DNA from: Plantago ovata
Lineage: Eukaryota > Streptophyta > Magnoliopsida > Lamiales > Plantaginaceae
Direction of reading: 5' to 3'
NCBI GenBank assembly: GCA_028274465.1
Contig: CM051456.1
Coordinates: 81,268,753 to 81,332,752, forward strand
DNA length: 64,000 nt
The translations under genes and the position numbers were made by a program. Of the stretch, positions 55,248-64,000 are shown piece after piece. Below the pieces are notes generated by a model that ran no database searches, had not been told where the DNA came from, and was given only the letters and a program-made list of their open reading frames with translations. The first letter of the stretch is position 1; each line of letters starts with the position of its first letter.

Positions 55248-56998
55248 TCAGTAGCGCGTACAGAGGAAATCGGTGATTTGTCTTTTGCTCAAGATTATTA
55301 CGTCATCACCTTCATACGTTGCACCTAAACCTTCTTTCTGAGATGGATCTCTCAAATAAGAGTTTAGTTCAGTCAGCGTATTACTTGAATCAGCATAAGA
55401 TTTGAAATTAATTTTCATCTTTTTCATTTCTTGGATTTCAGCAAGTAACTTTAGAATTGAGGACTGATACTCTTCCAATTCTATTGCCATTTGAGAATTC
55501 TTCTGTGTAGCTTCCACAATCAACTTCTTGAGACGCTTTATTTCAGCATCCTTCTCTTCTGTCTCTTCTTTCAGCAAGACATACTTTTCAGTAGTCCGCT
55601 TGGTTAGAGTTTCAGCATTCTGTAGTTTCTCTTGATGTTTGCTTAGAGTTTTCTCAACTCTTTCGATTTCTGCTTGAATCTTGTCAAGGTCAATCTCGTC
55701 TTCACTTTCTGAGTCAGAGTCATAGGTAGGAGTGTTTACCTGACCGGCCATGAGGCAGAAGTCGTAGTTTGACACATCTGGATAAGCTTCCATAGCTATT
55801 CCACACACTTCCTTGCCAATCTCTACGTCAAGATTGGTTTCTTCATCGTCAGTATCTGAGCTTTCTTCCTCACTGTCTTCGGAACTAGTATCAATGCACA
55901 ATGCATCAATTTTTGCTTGAAGCTTCTTCTTTTCTTCAGCAATAAAAGCTCTTTGAACTTCTTCTTTTCAGCAGATTTGCCTTTCTGCAAAGGACAATTT
56001 ACTTTGAAGTGTCCAGGCTTTTTGCAGTAAAAGCAGAGATCATTTCCAACTGCTGGTTCTTCTGATGAGGTTGCTTGCTGAGCCTGCTTGTTCAGCGAGC
56101 TAGTTTCATTCTTGTGCTTATGGTAGTTGTTACCAAGATGCTTTTTCAGCTTCTCTTTTGCTTTTGGCCTTTCGAGTTCCTTACTGATGAATTTCTTCAT
56201 GTTTTTAACAACCAAAGCATTATCATCAGCAGGCTCTTTATCATTCTTCTTTTCAGAAGATGACGGCTTTGCAGCAAGAGCAATGTTTTGCGATTTTTCA
56301 GCAAACACATTTTCTCTTTGCTTTGTCTCGTAGTTGACAGTAGCAAGATGAGAGAACAACTCTGTTGGTGTAATGTCTGGCATTCCTTGATTGTAGTAGA
56401 TGTTCTGAGTGTGGATCTATTCTTGGTTCAGACTTCTGATGATGGTTTTCACCTTCTCAGAATCTGAGTAAAGATTTCCAACACCCAAGGCTGCCATCTC
56501 ACTAACTAGAGTTGTGAATCTGAAGTCCAAGTCTTCAAGTGACTCATTTGTACCTTGTTTAAAGTTCTGGAACTTTAACTTTAGCACTTCGAGTTTGTTT
56601 TCCTTGTATTTGTCAGATCCAGCACAAAGATCTTGAACCATTTTCCAAGCTTCCTTAGCAGTTTTAGCACCCCACAGTTTGCACTGTATAGTATCCGGAG
56701 TTGATCGAATGATGATGTTTCTTGCTTGGCCATCAAGACGGAATCTCTTGGCTTCGTCGGAAGTCCATTCCTCTCTTGGTTTTGGAGTGACAGTATCAAC
56801 TGGTTCGCCTAAGATAGTTTCCTTTCCAGCTTCCGTGGTTTTGTGAGGAAAAATTCTCTCAACCTTAGTGATTTTGATAGGTCCATCATTAATGACAGTA
56901 ACCATCTCATCACTAATGGCCTCAAGATGTAGTATCGTTTTGTTTTGCCATTTTTCGTAGTTTTCCAGCTTCAGCAAGGAAGCGTCTCCTAAAGACAT
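55248..56998 (-). pseudogene. gag: C gag
   Basis: Starts MSLGDASLLKLENYEKW at 56998, about 100 bases after the primer site. Copia capsid motifs follow: MVQDLCAGSDKYKENK, LKLKFQNFKQGTNESLED, TPTELFSHLATVNYETKQRE. A TAG near 56416 replaces Trp of the other copy. The knuckle CFYCKKPGHFKVNC (CX2CX4HX4C) lies near 56000-56050, and an acidic coiled-coil-like tail (ETNLDVEIGKEV, IERVEKTLSKHQEKLQNAE) is at 55901-55248 after a frameshift. It would form the virus-like particle. Confidence 0.85.
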
Positions 56999-57097
56999 CC
57001 TGTCAGCAAAAGACTATCAAATTTGATCAAGTGAGAGTGATTTACGGAAAGCACCTAAGGGGATCTAGGTTCAGTGCTGAAGGTTAAAGAACCTCCA

Positions 57098-57109
57098 GCT
57101 CTGATACTA
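57098..57109 (-). other. Primer binding site of C
   Basis: The minus strand reads TAGTATCAGAGC, one change from the tRNA-iMet site, two bases from the LTR. Confidence 0.8.
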
Positions 57110-57111
57110 CT

Positions 57112-59029
57112 TGTTGGTCCCTTTAAACAACAAGAAAAGACTAGAGGGGGGGGGGGTGAATAGTCTTTTTAAACTTTCGTCGTTTAAAAACTTTCTCAGC
57201 AAGGACTTATTTTCAGTAAAGAGTTTGCTGATACTTAACTTTCTCAGCAAGCGCAAGTTACTTCTCAGTAACGAGTTTTGCTGATACTTAAAATCAGAGA
57301 GCGGAAGTCTTTGATACAATAAGTGCTTTGTCAGTAAGTGAACGTTTCAGCAAGTGAAGTGAGTGATCGTGTACAGATAGATATGCTTTGCTGAAAACTA
57401 AATGCAGTAAGTAAATCACACAAACATTTTTATAGTGGTATCTGAGAGTGGCGTAATCTCTCAAGTAATCCACTTTGTCCTTTCTAGGACTGAATCCACT
57501 AAGACAAGTTTGAGGTTCCTTACAACACCTATCTAGAGCGATTCAAACAGAAACCAAAGCACACTTGCTTCGTTCCAACCTAACTAGAGAACGAAACCTT
57601 GTTCTCCACCAAACTTGGGACTTTTAATCAGCAACACTATGCTCGATTAAGTTCCCCCTGAATATCACGCCTGAAAGGGTGTATTTTCAGTTAGAGAGGT
57701 TTGGGATGAGATAACTTAATTATAACTTATTCAGTTACAACAATTAATCTAAGAAACAAAACTTTGAATACTTTGCAGTAAACAAGTTTGATTGTTTCTG
57801 GTGTCAAGACTTGTTCTTATTCGAAAGAAAGAACACTTAACTAATTTCTTAGCCGTGTAAGTTCTACTTCTTCACAAGTAGCTTTTTCAAGCTTTAAGTC
57901 TTGGAACGGATCAATGGCAGTAAAGAGTGTTTGAAGGGTATGTGAGCTTAAGCACAAGTGAGAGTTTGATCACGTTGTTGACACACTTCAACTCTTTGCC
58001 GGATGACCTCTATTTATAGTGAATCAAGGAGCCGTTTGAATTTCAAATTCTAAGGCTTTGTTCCTTAAGATGTCACTATCTTGCTTTTGTACTTTCAGCA
58101 GCGTCCTTTATTTGTCTTCTAGTCTTCATGTCCTTCGCGTGCATGCTTTGCATTTAATGTTCATTTGAATGAAATTCAAACATTAACGTTAGAGTGCAAG
58201 TACTTTCAACAAGGAGGTCACAAATGTTCATCAGCAAGTGGTCAGTCTCAGTTTCAGCAAGCACAACCTACTCTGTCGTTTAGATTTTCACTTATCCAAG
58301 CTGTTGCTGAAGTTTCCACTTTCTGAGCAACATGTGCCTTTGTAGATACCAGTCTTCAGAAATCTTGTAGTCTTAAGTTCTTCGAATTCTTCAAGTTTCT
58401 GAACGGTTCTAAATGCTTCAATAATTTGTTTGTGTAAACAAGATACATCATCAGCAAATGCTTCAATAGGTTGTTTTTCTTTTAAGAAAACAAGATACAT
58501 CATAAGCGGTAAAACTAACCTATCTAGCACCTACTTTAAATCTTCAGCAAACGTTCCTCTTTTACAATGTCCTTAAAATTCTAAATTCCTATGGACCTTA
58601 AGAGTACTAGTTACCGGACTTTTCTTAATTTAGCATGGTTAATTGCTCATCAAAATTACAAGTTTCCTAACAACAACCTACTCTGTCATATAGATTTTCA
58701 CTTATGCAAGCTGTTGCTGAGATTCTCACTTTCTGAAGCAACATGTGCCTTTGTAGATACCTTTCTCAGAATTCTTCTAAGTCTTTAGTCTTCGAATCTT
58801 CCACTTTCTGAGCGGTTCTAGGTCTTCAATAGTTCGTTTGTAAAAACAAAGTACATCATCAGCAAGCGTAAGAACGTAACTAGTACCTGCACTAAGTCTT
58901 TCAACAAACGTTCCTCTTTTACAATGTCCTTAAAATTCTAAATTCCTATGGACCTTAAGAGTACTAGTTACTGGACTTTACTTAATTTAGCATGGTTAAT
59001 TGCTCATCAAAATTACAAGTTTCCTAACA
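57112..59029 (-). repeat. LTR of C
   Basis: The + strand runs TGTTGGTCCC...TTTCCTAACA, 1918 bases. The primer site is on its left and the polypurine tract AAAAAGGGAGAAATT (minus, 59030-59044) on its right. A run of 11-12 G with GTGAATAG near 57145 is typical of SIRE-like LTR ends. The right third contains a tandem duplication (58268-58676 and 58677-59029). Candidate minus-strand TATA CACTATAAATAG near 58010-58021. Confidence 0.85.
58268..59029 (-). repeat. Tandem duplication in the C LTR
   Basis: Both units start CCTACTCTGTCNTNTAGATT and end ACAAGTTTCCTAACA: 58268-58674 and 58677-59029. The second is shorter by about 50 bases. The outer unit carries the true LTR terminus; the inner one has the same terminal sequence. 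Confidence 0.8.
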
Positions 59030-59044
59030 AATTTCTCCCTTTTT

Positions 59045-59266
59045 GATGTTAGCAATCCATGGCTAAATTAATTGTTACCCTTTTAGAGGTCCCTGAAGTT
59101 GAATAAATCAGTTGAATAATAAAACAGTAAGCATAAAATAATTTGCATAATCAAGAACCAATAAGAGTCAAAAAGTTCACTTCTGATAGTTATCTTTCAG
59201 TAAGTTTACAAGAAAGTTCGCAGATAACTAAAACAATCAGCAAGCAAAACAAAGCTTTTCAATGGT
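59045..59266 (-). other. 3' non-coding gap between ORF-x and C LTR
   Basis: About 220 AT-rich bases after the ORF-x stop and before the polypurine tract. No feature beyond several TCAGCA and CAGTAAG words. Confidence 0.5.
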
Positions 59267-61450
59267 CTATTCTATTCCAGCAGATGATTCTCTAAGAATA
59301 TCTTTTCCACTCTTTTCAGCAAGAGCAGTAAATTCAACACAGTCCTTCTCGTAATCTTCAAGTAGCTTACAGACTTCAAGTTGAATAATTCTTTCATTCT
59401 TGCAGGCAGTATAGTGATGGTTTTCCCCATTCATCTCTTTGTAGTGTATTACCACAAGTGCATGCCCCAATTGCTAGCATGTAGTAGCTGAGTGTCTGAA
59501 ATTCCCTTGTTGGCATGAATCTTCCTTAACGAGAGAAGGTCTTCTTCCTGATCCTTTGTAGTGAGATAGAAATACTCATAAGGAATCAAGCCATATTTCT
59601 TTTTGGACTTCTTGGTCATAGGATCATTGAAGTAAGCAACATCCATCGGCTTTATTGGATCAGGCTCTTGTTTTATCTTCTTGTTGATGGAAGTTCTTCT
59701 TACCAAAATTTCAATGTTCAACCATTTTATAGCAATGTTCCTTGGGTAGGGAGGAGCAGTTGGAAAGAAGTCATTAGCCAATAGGTCTTCCAACTTTATG
59801 ATCCAGCAAGCATGGAGGTTTCTGATCACATTCTGAGTGGTTTCCTCATTGCTGGTCTTTGTGTAATCAATGCTAGTGCCTATGGAAATGTTAGATAGCC
59901 TTCTTTCTTCTTGTCTTTGCTTTCTTCTTCTTGACTTAGCATTTCCTTGATCCTTTGCTAAAGATCTGGAGTCAGAAGAGAAATGTTTGGACTGGCCAGA
60001 TGGAGTTAAGGCAGAAAGAGGCTTGGCCCTTATAGCTTGAGCTATTGTTTGGTCATCATCATTGTCATCATCTTCATTAATGCCTTGATGAATTTCAGTA
60101 TGACAGAATTCTTGAGTGTCAGCAGAAGTTTTTCTCCTTTTAGGATTTGCTGAACTTTTCTCATAATCTATTTCAACTCTTCTTTTAGAACTTTGCTCTG
60201 TTTCAGCAATAGGTTCTCTGGGAGGCGGTCCATGCAACTTTAGTGGAGCTTCAGAGGGAGTAGCTGATTTGTCTTTTGAAGACTTTCGTTTTCTAGAATC
60301 TTTCCCCTTAGACATGGATTGCATCATTGGCTTGATGTGAATAGAGAAAAACTCATTGCAATTTTCAGCAAGAGTGTGGAGGCTATTGTATTTAAGAATC
60401 ATGTCTTGCTGATCAGAAGTCAGCTTAGACAATTCTTCTTTAATAAAAGCCAAGTTCTCCTCATGTCTTCGCTCGTTGTTTACCTTTTCTTCCAATATAG
60501 CCCGAGCCTTTGTTAATGCGCTTTTGGCGAGCTTCAGTGCTTGACTTACATCATCTTCATAGCTTTTGTGATGTAGACTTATGTCTTTCTGAGCTATGGT
60601 AAGTGTAGTAGTGCGTCTCAGCACAGTAGTCAGTCTCTTTCCAATGTCAAGTGGACTCTCAGCAAGCAATGCATCATCCTCTTCTTGGCATGCTTTGTGA
60701 ACAACCGTTAGTGCTTTAATTCATGGAGTAAACTCCTCAATATTTGGAAACGGCACTAAAGAGGTAGTAAGTGAGTGGGCTTTGATTTCTGTGGAAATTT
60801 CTACCACCTTTGGTTCAGCTTTCTTGGTCTTTTCTTCTTCATTTGCTGAGAAATCTGACAGATCTTCTTCCTCATCAGGTTCATCAAGGCCAGCAACCTT
60901 GACACCTAAATATTTTGCCTCAGTCACTTTTGGTTGAGTGGTTGCTGAAGGAAACTCTTTTGACTCAACAACTGGAGTTTCACCAGTAGTAAGTGGAAGG
61001 GAGGAATCTTCCTTGTTGTTCACTCCTGAATATTGAGCAATATCGAGATGTTGAGTATGTCGGTCATGAATCAGTAGACTATTTTGTAATGCTCGTTGAT
61101 AATTTTCATCATTTTCTTCTTTTTTTCCAAAGTTTGAATCAGTGACCTTAGCTTCGAGTAATGATAACTCGACATCAGAAAGCTTAGCTTTGCCTTTAGG
61201 CATTTCAGCCCGCTTTCTGGCGTACTCTTCTTCTGTCTCAGCAACTTGTTCAATTGTTGGATTACTTTTCTCAGCAGGAGTTGGAGCAGATTCCTGTTGC
61301 TGACTGGGAGGTTGTTCAGCTTGCTGATTTTCAGCATCTGCTTGATCTACTCGATCAGCAACTGACAACTTTTCTCCGCCAACATCGGGAGTTGGACCTT
61401 GATTGTCATCATCATCGTCCTTGCTGTCCTTAGAATCCTTGGATTCATCA
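59267..61450 (-). pseudogene. C ORF-x, C-terminal part of the upstream unit
   Basis: Homologous to 36650-38100: acidic segment (DDDDNQGPTPDVGG), ARKRAEMPKGKAKLSDVELS, SGVNNKEDSSLPL, then LAESPLDIGKRLTTVL and SKLTSDQQDMILKYNSL. It continues further than the other copy, which is deleted there: a nuclear-type basic cluster (KSRRRKQRQEERR), NVIRNLHACWIIKLEDLL, KKYGLIPYEYFYLTTKDQEE, and the end LAEKSGKDILRESSAGIE. Stops/shifts lie at about 60721, 60670 and 59450. The N-terminal part is lost at the Cassandra junction. It shows that ORF-x precedes the polypurine tract and LTR, i.e. it lies downstream of pol. Confidence 0.7.
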
Positions 61451-61731
61451 TGTAACGACCCGACCAATCCGGCCGACGTGGTTACTCATGGGCGCTCTCC
61501 GGGGTGATATGCTTGCCCCACAGACCAACACGGGTTCTAATCCGCGCACTTTGTCCTCACTCGTGCGCGCACCGGGAACTTCCCAGTGGGTCACCCATCC
61601 TAGAATTGCTCCAGAGCAAGCACGCTTAACTCTGAAGTTCTTCTAGGTGGATTCCCGAAAAGAAAGGTGCACCTTGATGGTATGAGTAGCGTTCTCAACC
61701 CTTTTAAGCTTCTGAAATCTGGGGCGTTACA
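61451..61731 (-). mobile_element. Cassandra TRIM LTR carrying 5S-like promoter sequence
   Basis: 281 bases with ends TGTAACGACC...GGGGCGTTACA. On the minus strand about 75 bases (61571-61643) resemble plant 5S rRNA: TTAAGCGTGCTTG (box A region), TAGGATGGGTGACC (intermediate element and box C) and CTGGGAAGTTCC. This is the signature of the Cassandra family. Only one LTR is present and no 5-base duplication flanks it (left ...TTCATCA, right AACCCTAAT). Confidence 0.88.
61571..61643 (-). promoter_or_regulatory. 5S rRNA-like internal promoter within Cassandra
   Basis: Read on the minus strand, the order is AAGCGTGCTTG, then GGATGGGTGACC, then ACTGGGAAG, as in the internal control region of 5S genes. 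It lacks the rest of a 5S gene (about 120 bases), so it is not an rRNA gene. Confidence 0.8.
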
Positions 61732-62241
61732 AACCCTAATTTTTCAAATTTGGGTTTTTTTTAATTTATGCTTCAATTAAGCTTGTATGATGTATAGGTT
61801 GATGATTTGTGTGATTAGAAACGTTATTCACTATCAATTGCATGTTAAATTAGGCTTGGTTTGATGGTTTGAGAATTTTGCTATTAGATATCTATATCTT
61901 GTTATGCAATGTATCTTTTCCTTTTATTCCATGTTTAAACTTGTGTTTGTTGATGTGATAATGATGGGCATGTTGGTAGAATGCATGATTGATGAAGTTG
62001 AGGATTTCTGATGCTAGATTTTTTGCTACTATGGTATGAATTGAGCCTTATGATTCAAGGCTATTGGTTGTCTAGCAAGAGCATAATGTGATATGTTGCA
62101 TGTTGAAGTAGCTAGACTAGACATGGAGGTTTTTGAGGAGTTCGATTGTTGTAGATATCGCTCGTATGTTCACTCTTGCATTTGCATATGCATAAGTCTG
62201 TTTTGTGTCATACAAGATACTAATTGCTGTTTGTAGGAATC

Positions 62242-63540
62242 ATGGCTCCACGAGGATCGAAGAAAGCTGGGTCAAGCAAGAAGGGTAAAGGGGTAGCATC
62301 AAGCTCCCAACCTTCCGACGAGCTGTACGAGTTGTCTCTAGCCGCAATAGATGTCCGACAAAGGCTCGAAGCGGAGCTAGCTCAAGCTGGACGATCGATT
62401 ATACCGGACAGAATGATAGATATTCCGGATGAAGTAGCTCACCGGGCAGGGTACAAGACACTCTCCCGTCTGGCGAGGAGAAGGAATTGGGTTTGGTATA
62501 CTTCCAACAGGTTCAAGGGGTACGATATGACCCTCCTTCATGAGTTCTATGTTGGATACACTGATCTTGAGGAGAAGGAGGGGGTACTCGTTCGGGGCGT
62601 AATAGTACCATGGACGCCGGCCTCAATTTCTGCCTTCATCCATCTTGGGGAACGGGAGTTCACAGGAAGCAACCACTCCTACGAATATTCAAGGGCCACT
62701 AGGGGGATCGGAAGTGACATTACAGATGTGATATGCAACGGGGAGTATAGGTATCCAGATACCGGAGCACAACCTGCACGGATCCGTCAGAGTGACCTTA
62801 GCATCGAGGCTAAGGTGGTCATGAAATTCTGCATTTTCAACTTGATCCCCAGAATGAATGACACTTGGATACAACCAAATTATGCCGAGCTCCTCTACTG
62901 CTTGATAGGCAAGCATCGAATCGACATCGGTCACATCATGTATGCCGAGTATGAGCGCCACTGGGAGAAGAGGAAGAAGCCCTTTATCTTTCCGAGCTTC
63001 ATCACTGCCTACTGCAAATATTACGGGGTCGAGGACATTGATGAGGGGGATTGCGAGGTCACTGCCCTTTCACCTTCGACTATTGATGTGCAGCTGACTA
63101 GGTATCAAATGAAGAACCCCACGGATGCCGTTGCTGATGTGGAAGCACCCTTCCAACCGACTGATTTAGATAATGAAAATGATTATGAGGATGCTATGGA
63201 AGCTGATGATGGCCGAGCCCCTATCCCGGATATTCCTTTTGTCCATAGAGTACCACATGCACCGCCTAGAGCACCACATGGGTCTCAAGGTTTTGACTTC
63301 TCGGATTTTCAGGCCCATATCACCGATAGTGTTGCAGGCTTGACCACTACTGTCCAAGGAATGCGACATGACCTTGACGGGCACATTGCCCAGCGCAACC
63401 GCAATTGGGAGATGATTGAGGAGCATCGCTGAGAGGAGAGGCAGGTAATGTGGGAACAACAATAGCTCATCCAGCGGCAACGGGATCTCCTGTCTGACAT
63501 GTGGAGAGACTATTATGGGGATAACAATCCCGATAACTAG
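62242..63540 (+). pseudogene. B5 accessory gene, two in-frame stops
   Basis: Same length as in B4 (1299 bases, no indel) with start MAPRGSKKAG after the acceptor TTTGTAG|GAATC. TGA at 63430-63432 and TAG at 63463-63465 replace Arg (CGA) and Gln (CAG) codons of B4. Both are C-to-T changes and both fall in the coiled-coil-like tail. The globular part is intact and close to B4 (for example IGKHRIDIGHIMYAEYERHW). Confidence 0.85.
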
Positions 63541-64000
63541 TCTTTTCACATGTCCACTCTCAGCCGACCGAGGCCAAACCGTTCGGTAACATCTAGTATC
63601 ACTTTTTATTTACTCATTCTCTTTTGCTAGGGACTAGCTTAAGTTTCATGAGGGGGATGGGATGTGAACCGTGATGTTAAGTATTGTTTGGCTTTGTGTT
63701 AATTGGTATCTTGTTTTTTGTTTGCATTTGCACGTTTACCGCTTTCTTAGTTTTTAGTTGCATACCCTACATTCATCCTAGGATAGTCTTGCATGTTTTA
63801 TGTTGAGTTTATTGCCAAGTTTTTTGAACTTTTTTATTTGGTAGATTAACTAATTATGACATTAATCGTATGCTTCATCTCTATGAATTTGTTTGAGGTT
63901 TTTCTCGCTTGGCTTGTCACATTTATGTATTGCACTTAGTTAAGCTTGGTAGTCTCGACATCACTTAGTGGTGTTTTCTCTACTGCGGTTCACGAAGGCC
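63541..64000 (+). other. B5 3' non-coding start
   Basis: Begins with CAGCCGACCGAGGCCAAACC (63563-63582), the conserved border seen at 28799 and 45083 on the other strand. It continues with blocks shared with B3, B4 and A up to the window end. No gene seen. Confidence 0.7.

Larger units (their letters stand above)
35885..61450 (-). mobile_element. Tandem Ty1/Copia element array C (SIRE/Maximus-like), nested and truncated
   Basis: In element sense (right to left): ORF-x end, polypurine tract, LTR, primer site, gag, protease-integrase, RT-RNase H, leader, ORF-x, then a deletion into gag of a further unit. One LTR (57112-59029) is whole; the ORF-x/LTR/gag order means at least two units in tandem. 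It is interrupted by B4 and by a TRIM. Assignment to SIRE/Maximus rests on RT/RNase H motifs, the gag type, a G-run LTR end followed by GTGAATAG, and an extra ORF downstream of pol. Confidence 0.75.
61732..64000 (+). mobile_element. Athila-type element B5, partial, inverted
   Basis: It matches B4 46920 down to 44650 on the opposite strand: accessory intron, accessory gene and start of the 3' non-coding region. Exon 1, gag and the 5' LTR are missing because the Cassandra LTR begins inside the intron. The 3' end is outside the window. Confidence 0.85.

Noticed and set aside
61571..61643. A 5S rRNA gene fragment
   Set aside because: The surrounding sequence has LTR ends TGTAAC/GTTACA and fits Cassandra, which is known to carry 5S-like promoter sequence. 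The rest of a 5S gene is absent.

Overview
This is plant nuclear DNA, most likely from an angiosperm with a large, repeat-rich genome. There is no bacterial gene content and I find no host single-copy gene. Nearly the whole window consists of LTR retrotransposons inserted into one another. The presence of Athila-type Ty3/Gypsy elements (tRNA-Asp-type primer site), a SIRE/Maximus-type Ty1/Copia element, a Tekay-like gag-only element and a Cassandra LTR with 5S-like sequence points to a eudicot and to pericentromeric or other heterochromatin. Species is not determinable from what I can see. The family names T, K, A, B and C are mine.

Layout, left to right. (1) 1-7918: tandem Tekay-like element T (+), LTR-gag-LTR, with a third unit entering from the left edge. 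(2) 7919-11276: element K (-), a non-coding leader and one 2.07 kb LTR; T sits inside its internal region. (3) 11277-15930: B1 (-), a gag-protease element of Athila type, with K inserted in it. (4) 15931-17906: B2 (-), another copy into whose gag B1 is inserted. (5) 17907-18516: a scrap of a C-like LTR and an unidentified reading frame. (6) 18517-35884: A (+), an Athila element with gag, protease, RT, RNase H and integrase, all damaged; its 3' LTR is cut short. Complete element B3 (-) sits in its 3' region at 25935-33710 with target duplication GCTCC. (7) 35885-61450: tandem C array (-), Copia/SIRE type with gag, pol and a large downstream ORF ('ORF-x'). It is interrupted by a TRIM (39235-39801, duplication ATAGA) and by complete element B4 (42362-51027, duplication ATACC). 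(8) 61451-61731: a Cassandra LTR joining C to B5. (9) 61732-64000: B5 (+), in the opposite orientation to the other B copies.

How the parts relate. A supplies the enzymes typical of an autonomous Athila. B elements share A's type of termini (TGATGA...TCATCA), its tRNA-Asp-type primer site, its polypurine tract and over 1 kb of 3' non-coding sequence, but lack RT, RNase H and integrase. In the position of pol they carry a separate 432-codon gene with its own first exon, intron and GC palindromes. B therefore looks like a non-autonomous family able to use A-type enzymes while carrying an accessory gene. The most notable features are: the same GGGGCG(N3)CGCCCC palindromes in both the B LTR promoter and the promoter of the accessory gene; loss of that promoter in B3, where the accessory gene has decayed; hairpin plus polypurine-tract cassettes shared by A and B; and an extreme density of the word TCAGCA/TGCTGA through the whole C element, coding and non-coding. 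No coding region here can be called a fully functional element.
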